A stretch of 34,638 nucleotides of DNA from the NCBI RefSeq assembly GCF_000003605.2, contig NW_003113978.1:54631-89268 (forward strand), written 5' to 3'. The position numbers and the translations under genes are program-made. Below the pieces are notes generated by a model. The model saw only the letters and a list, made by a program, of their open reading frames with translations, searched no databases and had not been told where the DNA came from. Origin of the DNA: Saccoglossus kowalevskii (taxonomy: Eukaryota > Hemichordata > Enteropneusta > Harrimaniidae). Numbering within the stretch: the first letter of the stretch is position 1; each line of letters begins with the position of its first letter. Below are positions 21,601-30,900 of this stretch, in pieces.

Positions 21601-24600
21601 TCTAATGATATCTTCAGTTCTTTAATTTAAATGTGTATTACTAACAGCAGAGCTATTGAGCTATCTCAGCCGACAGGCTGCTTGTTAATGAGCTGTTATA
21701 ATTTTTTGATTTATTTGATATTCTGTAAGCATGTAAGCTTGGACATGTGCTTGTGACCACAAGGTCACACTTGACATTTGACCTTTTAGATAATTTCCTG
21801 ACCCCCATATTTCACTGTTTATATCCTGCCAATTAAAATTGTTTTGGTCACTGTGACTGCATGTTTGAACATTAGCTTCTTATTTATAGACCAATGTCCT
21901 TGGGAGATGTGTTTAATTACCAACCTCTATGTTAGTCTACAGTAGGATCAATTTAATTCCTCAGCTCCTGAGAGCGAGGTTATTTGTAGATATGCTGGCG
22001 ATTGCCTCTGTGTTTCCGGAAGTACTATGGGGGATTGCATGATGGGAGTGGAAAGTCTTTTGATCAGTAAAATAATTTTAGAAAAGTAAAAACTAGAGTG
22101 ACTGGTGAGTGAGTGAAATGAAGGTTGGTTTTAAATATTAAATATCATGGAATCTTGATGAAATAATGAAAGGAAACTGAAGTGGTATGAAAAGGCAGTA
22201 AATGTAGCCAGAATGCAAGGTCAGAATCCCGGGTCAAAATACGTCACAATACATCCATCAAGGCGGTTGCAAAGTGTCAACAACTATGGATGAGGTAAAA
22301 GACTTTGTTTGCAGTTTGCGTGAATGGCCGGAAAAAAAAAATCATGCAAATTCTGTGCTTCAGTAACAGTATTTGCTACTTTTTTGTGCAATGGAAATTA
22401 ATACAAGAAATGCTGGGACGTTTATCTTGAGAAATTGAGAAGACGAAAATTCTTTGGGACAGTCATTGTGAAACAATAGACATGCTTCGCCAGGGTATCA
22501 AGGTTATTTTGATTATTTGAAGATGGAAACTGCTGCTTTATGAAAGAGCAAATTTCAATGTCATTGGCACAGTAATGACGTTTTTAGAGGGGTGACTCGC
22601 TAGAAGTATTAGCCGTGACTCCGGACTTTTCATTCGGGTTTATACAACACTTACTTGTTACTATCAAGAAGGTTTAATGTTTTGTTTGTATTTGCACAAT
22701 GTGAATGAGGGGTTTATTGTCAAAATATATACAGGTGCTTGTATGTCTATTGAACTATACAAAATTTGACCAATGCACATCCGTTTCATGTGTTAAAAGA
22801 ACATTGCAATGTTCTCAAGGAATTGTTAAATCTTGGTATCATTCCCAACTGTCACCAAACGGCTTGTAATCATTTTCTGGAAACTGTACAGCATTAAATC
22901 ACATATTTTCCTTATTAATTGTTCATAGTTTTTCTAAATTTCAGTTTTCATTGTTCATAATTATTTACAGTAATAACATATTTTTCCGATTGTGTGCATG
23001 GCAACACACAATAAAACAGGATATGTTTTATGGATTAATAGGCCACTCCCTTGCTTCAATTCCAACTACATCTCTGGAAATACCACTTGCTGTTTATCAT
23101 CCATATTTTGATATCCCACAATGTGTCGATTGCGTATCTGGAAATTCTAACTACTTTTTTGCAAAATTTGACCAGTCTTGCTTTTACCAGTCATTTAAGT
23201 CAACTCCCATATTGTCTTTCACAGTGAATGTTAATGCAGATATATTGTAAATTACACAGAGGTAACATTACAATACATTTCCCTTCACATTCCCCTGTAT
23301 TACATAACAATCTTTGAGCTGAGGCAGTTATGGTTCTACAACCATCACCAGTTCTCTTGTGTTATCTGAAAGCCTGTCAAACTGTTCACTGAAAGGATTC
23401 CCACTTTACACTGATCGAGTCTCTTCTGATTCACTGTGCCCCCTTCTGTACACTGTGCCCCCTTCTGAACACTGTGCCCCCTTCTGTACACTGTGCCCCC
23501 TTCTGTACACTGTGCCCCCTTCTGTACACTGTGCACCCTTCTGTACACTGTGCCCCCTTCTGTACACTGTGCCCCATTCTNNNNNNNNNNNNNNNNNNNN
23601 NNNNNNNNNNNNNNNNNNNNNNNNNNNNNNNNNNNNNNNNNNNNNNNNNNNNNNNNNNNNNNNNNNNNNNNNNNNNNNNNNNNNNNNNNNNNNNNNNNNN
23701 NNNNNNNNNNNNNNNNNNNNNNNNNNNNNNNNNNNNNNNNNNNNNNNNNNNNNNNNNNNNNNNNNNNNNNNNNNNNNNNNNNNNNNNNNNNNNNNNNNNN
23801 NNNNNNNNNNNNNNNNNNNNNNNNNNNNNNNNNNNNNNNNNNNNNNNNNNNNNNNNNNNNNNNNNNNNNNNNNNNNNNNNNNNNNNNNNNNNNNNNNNNN
23901 NNNNNNNNNNNNNNNNNNNNNNNNNNNNNNNNNNNNNNNNNNNNNNNNNNNNNNNNNNNNNNNNNNNNNNNNNNNNNNNNNNNNNNNNNNNNNNNNNNNN
24001 NNNNNNNNNNNNNNNNNNNNNNNNNNNNNNNNNNNNNNNNNNNNNNNNNNNNNNNNNNNNNNNNNNNNNNNNNNNNNNNNNNNNNNNNNNNNNNNNNNNN
24101 NNNNNNNNNNNNNNNNNNNNNNNNNNNNNNNNNNNNNNNNNNNNNNNNNNNNNNNNNNNNNNNNNNNNNNNNNNNNNNNNNNNNNNNNNNNNNNNNNNNN
24201 NNNNNNNNNNNCCCCTTCTGTACACTGTGCCCACTTCTGTGCACTCACTCACACTGTGTCCCACTCTACTCTACCGGTTTTAATGACTGGCAAATTTTTC
24301 TAAGATTTTATTATACTAAGATAAAATATTAGTTTGGATCTGCATCTTTCTATCTGTGTCAGTTTAATGTACTATATTCTGGTTTCAAATTAAACACTGG
24401 CACCTTCACATCTGTTTTTATGGATGAATTTTGGTCATTCAATGACTTTACTGTCTCTGTTTGGTAGTAATGAAGATTGCTTTGGTTAAAAACATTACTA
24501 ATTTCAAGTTCAGAGGGGAACTAAATCACAGACCCCACCTCACCAGCACCCTAAAAAACACATTAACACTGATTTCCACCCCACTGTGTGAATAAAATAT

Positions 24601-27600
24601 AATTTAAATAAAATATAATTTAAATTTAAAAGTAGACAATTCATCTCAAACTTCAGTCGCAGAGAACTGACTTTCCCACTTGATTATTCCCTCAATATTG
24701 GACAGTCATTGAATATTTTCAACAAATCCTTTTTCACTAGTTTTGAAGATTTTAAATATCTATCCAATGCACTCAATCAAAATGGGAATGAATCATGTTA
24801 AAACACACCCCGGACTTTGCACCTCGATTAAACAAATGACTGATTAAACAGTACAATTTATGATATGATTCCCAGATATTAAGAATCAATATTGACTATT
24901 ACATGTACATGTAGTCAATCATAACCTTGATGGTAATGAGCTGAATTTCTTTCATGAATATTCATCATATTTTCACAGCCATCAAGAACAATCACCTTCT
25001 GTAAAATACTTTATTTTCGCTTGGATTTAATTTTCACTGAAGGAATGTTTTAGTGAAAATGAAATCCAGTTAATATATCCTATATTTTACATTCAACTCG
25101 TCAAAAATCAGTGAAAATAAAATCCATACAAAACATCCAAAATGTCTTTTCAGTGAAAATTAATTCAAGCTAAAATAAAGTATTTTACAGTACCTTTATA
25201 AATAGTCACGTATTGTATTACATTTACTATTTTTTAGACCTGATTAGTTAATTACATTGATTTATATTAATACTATACAGAATCCCACACCCTTCCTGTA
25301 GCTTTCGTTGCATATGGAAGTTATTTTCACGAGTGATGCGATTTTTCCTGTGGCCGTACTTTCACGAGCGAATCAGAATACACCGCATCTTGAGTATGTT
25401 ACACCGCATCACATGTTAGTCAAAATACGTGGCTGCCTAAAAGTACCATTACTGTTGTTAAAATTTCATTTCACTTGGCAAGTATGTACCCCAAGAAAAA
25501 AATATTGTACTTTTAAATATTGTTTTTTTCTGCTGTGTTTAAAAAAAAATGATACTACTGAAAGGACTACTTTGTTTACTCTCAGACCTCATTTGCATAT
25601 GGGGTGTGGAAATACTGATTTTGATTTCAGGAACGAATCAAAATAAACTGCAGTACATTTGTAATAAATTACATTATTATATATCTAGAGCCGAAAACAA
25701 TAAAGTTGGTACAGAGCCATATTTTCATTCATTCTAAAACATATCTGCACTTGTTGAAGCATTTGATTTTTTTGGTTAACTACATCACAGTCTTTGGTAT
25801 GTTCAAGAACAATGATTTCCCATTCATGCACATTGGTGCTATACTTTGAATACACAAGTATTTTAACGTGATGGAAGTTGAATCCTGTCGCTGAATACAA
25901 ATGTTCAAACAAGTCAGAACATTTGTCATTGCTGTTTCAGGCTATTATATCTGAATCAATTAATGTTTTGGGCATAATTATTAGCTTTATTTTATTTTTG
26001 CTTATTTTACCGCTAAATGCATTAAATTTCTTTACAAATCCAATGAATTTACAACCTCGTGCATATTTTTGAAATATCAAATCCACGATATTAAGCTCAG
26101 AGAATATTTCACTCTCTACAGCATTACTACAAGCAGGAAAAAGATTTAAAATAATAAGGACATTACAAAAATACTGCAAAGTATGCAGTATGGGAGTAGA
26201 ATAACCTACTTGTTAGCATGAATTAAAATGGTTGCAGAACATGGTAAAACTATATAAATGTACAAACATAATATGATCAAACAATGATCAAACATTAGGA
26301 TGAAAATGTTACCTTAAATCCAGTTAACTTAGAACAAAGCTGTGATGCAAAACATGCTAGATAACTCCACCTCAGGCTTTTTCTGCAGCTGCAGCACTCT
26401 CATGAATTTTCTACATTTGTTTTATAAATAAATACATTTTTTCTTCAAAATTCAATTCATAATAATTATATTCTCACTTGACAATTTTTTCCCCTCAACT
26501 GAAATTTGAATATTTTTTTTTTTTTATATTTGTAGGCTTGCAGGCTTTTTGAAGATGATGGTGCATGTGTAAAAGAATGTCCAGATCCATTTATTTATGA
26601 TTCAATAACATTTCAAAATGTTCCCAATCCAAATGCCAAATATGCCTATGGATCTAAATGTGTGAAAGAGTGCCCAGGTAAGAAACACAATCTTGAAATC
26701 TAATTTTGGAGCCAGCAGACAAAATTTTAGACAGTTTTCAGTTTTTACTCAAAAAAATTGGTTATTTTTCTCCCAATCTTTTGAAGGAAAGTGCAGACTA
26801 TAAACAGGAGTGTTTTGTGAATGATAATAGCAAAAATAAATTAAAAGGGAAATTTACAGTACATTTAAACAAAAAAATCAAACTGAATGAGGACAGTTGA
26901 AAAAATGTCCTTATAGTATTTTATCAACTTAAAATTGGTTTCCATGGTTACCATTTTCTCTTCTCACATCATTATGTACGGTGGGTTAATTTTCGGATTT
27001 AGTTCATAACCTCTGAAGTCAACTTAACAATATGCGTAATTGTTTTTTTTTACAAAAATACCTAAAAATCATTAAATATTGTTCGAAAATTGTGATTTGT
27101 CATTTATAGGGTTAATTATAGAATTAGAAATTGTTTGCATTGTGTTTAATGGGCAACTAAACCAAATATCAAAAAAAGGTCTTTACAAAAAGGTTGAAGA
27201 TTACTGAAAGGATCAATTATTATTGAGATGCATTTTTTTATTTAAGCAGTTATAAAGATCCTGTGTGAAAGGAAGTTTTGTGGTATTTACCAGAATAGCT
27301 TTAGGGTGGAGTCTCTTTGTTTGTGGTAGGGTGGGATGGGGTTGACATGGTATGGTCCTGTCTGATTTTTAACTGTCATGGTCATCTTTTGAATCACAAT
27401 TCAAACTGTTTATTTCTTATCTTAGTATTCTTTGTGCTGTTATGTAAGTTATGTAACTTGTGATATATGTAATAATAATGACTGTGAACAAAAGAAGAAT
27501 ATTATGAAACTTTCTTTTTTAAAGAGATTCAGAAAGTCTGCCTCACTTCCTGTGTGTTGTTTTTATTGCTGATCTTTTTATCTGAAAGGTTATTTTGTGC

Positions 27601-27990
27601 CAATTGAATAATGGTTAATGTGGTGGAGTTTCCAAGTAAAATTATGTGGACTCTGTTCTGCCTCTCCCATATATGGGTATTCTACATCAAACTCACTTTG
27701 CTTCAGCATCTTGCACTCTCCTTGTCAATATCAATTATCATTCAAGACTCCCTAACTTAGGAGTTATTATTCATCTGGCTGGAATACCATGACTGTGCTA
27801 GGCAGCCAAGTATAAGGCTTGTTTCCAGCCATGGCTTCCATCGTGAAATACGTGAAATACGTTTGTATTTCTTTTTTTCTTATAGAACATTTACTTGTGG
27901 ATCAAAGTAGCTGTGTTAAGTCATGTCCACCTGGAAAGATTGCCAACGATGAAGATATATGTGAGGAGTGTGATGGTCCATGTCCAAAAA
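14642..27990 (+). CDS. EGFR: EGFR/ErbB receptor gene, partial (ectodomain domains I and II)
   Basis: This is a spliced partial coding region with six exons: 14642-14983, 17511-17642, 19441-19512, 19743-19861, 26536-26677 and 27886-27990. They join in frame to 304 codons with no stop, and every junction has AG acceptor and GT donor sites. The product is the extracellular part of an EGF-receptor-family tyrosine kinase: an L1 leucine-rich-like lobe followed by a cysteine-rich furin-like domain with the [21 protein letters not shown] and dimerization-arm blocks typical of ErbB proteins. Intron phases (entry 1, then 1,1,1,0,1, exit 1) match vertebrate EGFR as I remember it. The signal-peptide exon, domains III-IV, the transmembrane segment and the kinase are not seen. 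Invertebrates usually have a single EGFR gene, so EGFR is the natural name. Assignment to a particular vertebrate paralogue (ERBB2-4) is not meaningful from this part. Confidence 0.95.
14984..15867. other. EGFR intron, first part
   Basis: Intron of about 2.5 kb between the L1 exons (14984-17510). This part has a short TCTG microsatellite (15096-15110) and otherwise nothing recognisable. Confidence 0.7.
15868..16864 (+). repeat. R1 hairpin-ended interspersed repeat, long copy with internal tandem units
   Basis: The 5' end TTTTAGCTCCGCTG forms a hairpin with arms AGCTCCGC and GCGGAGCT (plus an inner TCGAC/GTCGA pair). The 3' end is AACAGTGGAGCTATCTCAG with hairpin CAGCC-GATA-GGCTG and GCTTGTT. 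The interior is a tandem array: GATATTTTCGACTTCTTG starts at 16102, 16259, 16416 and 16573 (period 157 bp), then 16719 after a small deletion, with a more diverged first unit at about 15946. The short copy at 12818 has one unit, so the family varies in length by internal duplication. There is no coding capacity. Confidence 0.88.
16865..17510. other. EGFR intron, last part
   Basis: The sequence is AT-rich and non-coding. It ends in the acceptor TTATTTTCAG used by the next exon. Confidence 0.7.
17511..17642 (+). CDS. EGFR: EGFR exon: end of L1 domain (vertebrate exon 4 equivalent)
   Basis: The exon is 132 nt, phase 1 to phase 1, with acceptor TTATTTTCAG and donor CT/GTAAGTAA. Joined to the previous exon it reads [20 protein letters not shown] and on to VNWEDI, ending with a Cys codon split across the next junction. 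The pattern of a beta-helix turn, NxxLC and then W-x-D-I is the closing part of an ErbB L domain. It corresponds to the block around ALCNVESIQWRDI in human EGFR. An NIT sequon is a likely N-glycosylation site. The human counterpart is 135 nt, so the length is almost unchanged. The confidence comes from motif order plus exact splice phase. Confidence 0.93.
17815..18700 (+). repeat. R3 interspersed repeat with GGCC palindromes, tandem units near 150 bp
   Basis: The repeat begins TTTAGTCCCCGTTCTTATGG, then has a GTCCGTGCGT-rich head (about 17845-17910). After that come units marked by AAATGGC about 8 bases before GGCCATTT. Markers lie at about 18011, 18153, 18305, 18457 and 18604, so the spacing is 142-152 bp. 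Two subtypes alternate: GCTGAATGG with TTTTTGTGCTAAAAAA, and GACTGGCGGCC with TTTAAATGA or TTTAATGA. The real repeat unit is therefore a dimer of about 300 bp. A TA microsatellite (about 18570-18598) lies inside. The right boundary is uncertain. The repeat is non-coding and lies within the 1.8-kb EGFR intron. Confidence 0.8.
18701..19440. other. EGFR intron, part after the R3 repeat
   Basis: Non-coding. An 86-codon open frame at 18779-19039 has no recognisable family and sits within the intron without splice support. The stretch ends in the acceptor TTGTTTATAG. Confidence 0.6.
19441..19512 (+). CDS. EGFR: EGFR exon: start of cysteine-rich domain II (exon 5 equivalent)
   Basis: This small exon of 72 nt is phase 1 to phase 1, with acceptor TTGTTTATAG and donor CAT/GTAAGT. 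It encodes [19 protein letters not shown] followed by ENCQT, the first furin-like module of ErbB domain II. The Cys-Trp-Gly and ENC elements are diagnostic of the family. The spacing after the first Cys is C-x3-C, where human EGFR has C-x2-C, giving one extra residue and three extra bases compared with the 69-nt human exon. The extra codon lies next to the splice junction. The domain II disulfide modules form the rigid rod between the two ligand-binding lobes. Confidence 0.93.
19743..19861 (+). CDS. EGFR: EGFR exon: cysteine-rich domain II (exon 6 equivalent)
   Basis: The exon is 119 nt, entered in phase 1 and left in phase 0, with the acceptor at 19741-19742 and donor CTG/GTAAGG. The length and both phases equal those of the human exon. 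The product reads [20 protein letters not shown], then [14 protein letters not shown] and SSLDCL. The double-Cys block with AAGCTGP is one of the most conserved parts of ErbB ectodomains. The intron before it is only 230 nt, while the intron after it is about 6.7 kb and holds several repeats and the assembly gap. Confidence 0.96.
19862..20237. other. Start of the 6.7-kb EGFR intron
   Basis: AT-rich non-coding sequence after the donor at 19862, with an ACA/AAC-rich tract near 20140-20160. No gene was seen. Confidence 0.6.
20238..21686 (+). repeat. R1 repeat copy split by an inserted R2 repeat
   Basis: The outer parts are R1: TTTTAGCT then ATATGAGTGATTGTTCG at 20240-20265 up to CAATTCTCTAATT at 20414, and again from about 21551 to the 3' end AACAGCAGAGCT, CAGCC-GACA-GGCTG and GCTTGTT at 21686. 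Compared with the copy at 15868, the 5' hairpin is missing: the AGCT is joined directly to ATATGAG, as if the stem-loop had been deleted. The middle (20415 to about 21545) is a different family, annotated separately. The order shows that R1 was present before R2 inserted. Confidence 0.82.
20415..21545 (+). repeat. R2 interspersed repeat, tandem units of 143-167 bp
   Basis: The repeat begins GACTCCCGTG with a small perfect hairpin TGTGC-GAA-GCACA, then AAAAAGTCTGTGTCTCAAG. ATTAATTACCTAATTTGC recurs at 20544, 20711, 20865, 21008 and 21151, with a degenerate copy at 21295. The spacing is 167, 154, 143, 143 and 144 bp. Each unit also carries GAAACTTGGTACATAGATG or a variant. The last units are the most alike (143 bp), consistent with tandem growth. 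It is inserted inside an R1 copy. No coding capacity is visible. Confidence 0.82.
21687..23433. other. EGFR intron, unique-looking part
   Basis: No recognisable gene or repeat. A 99-codon open frame at 22951-23250 encodes a Phe- and Ser-rich peptide without family resemblance. It is probably chance. Confidence 0.55.
23434..24255. repeat. 19-bp minisatellite interrupted by an assembly gap
   Basis: The unit TGTGCCCCCTTCTGTACAC (19 bp) is repeated about eight times up to 23580 and again on the right side from 24212, where it ends in degenerate copies. Between them lie 631 Ns (23581-24211). The true number of copies is unknown, since the gap falls wholly inside the array and gap lengths in drafts are estimates. 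The apparent long open frames on both strands are artefacts of reading through Ns and the repeat. Confidence 0.93.
24256..24998. other. EGFR intron, non-coding
   Basis: AT-rich with no gene-like segment. A small duplication, AATAAAATATAATTTAAAT, lies around 24592-24624. Confidence 0.55.
24999..25190. mobile_element. Small palindromic MITE-like element, 192 bp
   Basis: The left end CTGTAAAATACTTTATTTT and the right end (its reverse complement at about 25172-25190) are perfect terminal inverted repeats. The similarity extends, with a few mismatches, to about 45 bp at each end (…TTAATTTTCACTGAA). Inside is a second inverted pair built on GTGAAAATRAAATCC. ACCTT at 24994-24998 and at 25192-25196 may be a target duplication offset by one base. 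There is no coding capacity. The structure is that of a non-autonomous DNA transposon. The superfamily cannot be assigned. Confidence 0.82.
25191..26535. other. EGFR intron, end of the 6.7-kb intron
   Basis: Non-coding and AT-rich. Several open frames of 60-110 codons (25308-25646, 25549-25737, 25878-26179 on either strand) lack family features and splice support. The stretch ends with a long T tract and the acceptor TTTGTAG for the dimerization-arm exon. Confidence 0.6.
26536..26677 (+). CDS. EGFR: EGFR exon: domain II with dimerization arm (exon 7 equivalent)
   Basis: The exon is 142 nt, phase 0 to phase 1, the same length and phases as the human exon. It has a long T-rich tract before the acceptor TTTGTAG and donor CAG/GTAAG. 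The product starts [16 protein letters not shown] and continues through [11 protein letters not shown] and [10 protein letters not shown] to SKCVKECP. The segment at 26596-26649 aligns without gaps to the EGFR dimerization arm, the loop that reaches across to the partner receptor. The leading Tyr and the NP-xx-KY block are kept. The arm Pro is Ser here and the second arm Tyr is Phe. The flanking cysteines are all present, so the fold should be intact. Confidence 0.95.
26678..27885. other. EGFR intron of 1.2 kb
   Basis: I see nothing except AT-rich intronic sequence between two well-supported exons. It ends in a CTTTTTTTCTTATAG acceptor. Confidence 0.7.
27886..27990 (+). CDS. EGFR: EGFR exon: end of domain II (exon 8 equivalent)
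   Basis: The exon is 105 nt, phase 1 to phase 1, with acceptor CTTATAG and donor AAA/GTGAGT. The product reads [19 protein letters not shown], then [16 protein letters not shown]. This is the last furin-like repeat of domain II, ending in the CxxCxGPCxK motif that immediately precedes domain III in ErbB proteins. It is four codons shorter than the human 117-nt exon, and the shortfall lies between the SCVxxC and CxxC pairs. The next exon should begin with a Val-Cys-like pair opening domain III. I did not find it before the window ends. Confidence 0.92.
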
Positions 27991-30900
27991 GTGAGTAATA
28001 TGATAACTATACATTTTAATTGGTTTGTTTTTATGTTAGAACTGTCTCCTTCACTGTCCTATTGAGAATGTCTCAAGATAAAACACTGTCCGGCTTACAT
28101 GCTGTGTTCAAAGTTTTTATTTTCCTGTGAATACGATATCTATTGTTGCTGCACAGCTGTGGTTACAGACAGTGCTTACAGAACAAAGATTTCAAAGAAA
28201 ATCTAAAAATTCATTGAGTTTTTTTATATATCACGTGAGGTGGGAACTATTAATCAAAGACAGTGGCAGATATTTAAAGGATTAAGCCATCATTTCCAGC
28301 ATGGAGGATTTCCATCAAGTTTAATGTAATTGCTTTCCAATTGTGAATTCCTCACTGACATGTGTGGGATTCATTATAAGACTGTTAAATAACACCAAAT
28401 TTAACAAGTTTAATGAAACAATGAGTGTATTACTCTAGCTCATCTTACTCTATTTTAAACTTGATCGAAATAAAGGCATACCTTACAAACAACACATAAT
28501 TCAATGCAAACATTGCTGGCATTCTTTAAGTGCAGTAGTGTGTAGTAATCTTCCTTCTTCTTTTTAGCTGATTGTTCACAAATTAAAAAAAATGTTTTTA
28601 ACTGATCAAATTGATGCTATTAAAATTTACTTCACTGCATTTTATTTATTTTGTTTTTAATTTTTGATATATATTTTTTTTTAAATATACAAATTTTCTA
28701 TGAAATTTTTGTTTAATGTGTTTTCACATATTTTTAAATCACTTCCAACAGCAGAAGATGAATTATATGCAGTGTATTCACAAGTAAAAGTATTTGTTTT
28801 GGTTTGTACAAACAGTTGAATTCAGGTTTCAGTGGATTTTGTATTATATTACACATGCAGGCTTGACTACTAGGGACGTTGTAGGTTACTTTAAGATCAA
28901 AACAAAAACACCCGGGTTAACAAAAAATACTACTGAATAATTCTGCCACAGCCTCTATCATAGATGGACTGTGATTCTGCAGTTAATAACTATAAAAACT
29001 ATTTTACTATGAAGGATTCAGTTATTCAGTTCAAAAAAGAAACTAGCCTTACTTGTTTTGATTACTGCATCTATTTGCTTAATGTCAAATATCTATTTAT
29101 ATTGTATTGTAATTGTGTTGTGTACGGATATATTTATTGCTTTTTACCAAAAGAAATATTGTAATTTCTAAGGATGCAATAAAATTTGATTATTATTATT
29201 ATTATTATAATATCAACTTTGATATTAGCATTTTATTTAGTGAGTAATTTATAGTGGTAACTGCTAGTCCCAGGATTACATCATTGCAATGTGAGATTAA
29301 ATACTTTGTGTGTTGTTTGCATTTCTGATTTACTCTCTCTGTTTCTACAAAGAATAATCTGTTAAAATCTGCTCAATCATTAAATAAATTTAATGTGTCT
29401 AATCAGATAAGTTCATAACATTCTTTCATTTATAAGTCTTGGTATAACTCAGGGATGTGTAAAAAATATATTAAACATACCTGACTGTGTTTGATTTACT
29501 GTAAAGCATTTGGTGTAAATAATCAACAGTCATTCTATAATTTTGTGTCTAATGAAAAAATTTTCCCCAGGAAAATGTTGATACAATAGTTGCGGTAATT
29601 GGCCTTTACTTAATAAATGTACAATGTGTATGTAGTGAAGAAGGTGTGGATTTTGTTGATCTAATTTAATATGTAGGTGGGGCAAGCACTTTTCAGGGTC
29701 AGTTTTCACTAATTAAGCAAATGTTTTCTGTCCATTCTGTCTTTATTGTTTTCATGGGATGTGTCAGTTTACATTGGAATCATATTGTGTATCTATATCT
29801 AATTCTAGAATTTAGAAACCTGATTATGGTATACATGTAGATGCTCTTGGCTATATTTATATTCAAAAATATTTAATATCTTGTGTTGAGCTATTGCTAT
29901 GTGCCACTATATTCTGCATTCATTTTCTGTTTTTATAATTTGCTTTTCAATTTGAACTTTTGTTGATTTGTGCAGACCATGGTGATGGTATTCTGTTTAA
30001 AATTCATGGAATTTTAGGTTGTGTATTAAAAAGAACGGAAATTGCTTGACTTGTGCATCGTTCATGTGTGATGCACGAAAATGTCTAATTCAGATGGTTG
30101 CCGAGTAACCTTGCAGATTGCTTGTATAATGCTGTTTTATACTTTTTCCCAACAAAACATTTTTCCTGCTAACAGTTTGTGTATTTTTTCGTACCAAAGA
30201 ACACAGGAAATTTGCTAAGCGCAGTCATAACATATTTTGGGGGAAAACAATGTTTATGACTTTTTTGCAGTTATGGGTCATCTGTGCATTTTTATTTTTC
30301 CCTGCAACACTTTGCTTGCAACTCTTTTCTTTGTGTGGAGCTTGCATTTTTTTTAACAAATCTTCCATCTATCCCCTGGATTTCATATGGTTGACCCTCT
30401 AATTGTCTGCCAATGATTTTTTTTAAACTTTGAACTTATAGGAATGATAATGAAATGATAATGAAACAAATTGCCTTCGGTAATTATAATAGATTACAAC
30501 AAATTAGAATTAATTAGATTTTTTTGAGCTAATTATAGAAGTCATTTTGAGTTTTTAAATTGCCAATTCTATTGTACACAGCAGCAAAATGTTCAATATT
30601 TTTTGTATTTTATTTCACAATGTTGGTGTATGTTCCCTAGCAGTAATTTTAACAGGAAAAATTTGACAAATGTGAAAAATGTGACCTAATGTTTGAAGGG
30701 AGAAGTCAAGGATGGTTAAAAAGTCAGAAGAGGTCATATCATGGTTGTGATGTGCACATTAATGTTTTCAATATGAGAATTTCTGTTACTTTTCATTTTA
30801 TTGTTAAAACTAAATTTCTATTTCGACAGAAGAGATGCAGTTCACCACCATAGTTGTTTGGTTGACTAAATTTCACCAGAGAAAGTAGATGCAGATGTGC

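Noticed and set aside
22951-23250. 99-codon open frame in the 6.7-kb intron
   Set aside because: No recognised family and no splice support. Flanking exons already join in phase with conserved residues on each side.
23345-24332. Several open frames near 280-314 codons
   Set aside because: They read through 631 Ns and the 19-bp repeat, so they carry no coding evidence.
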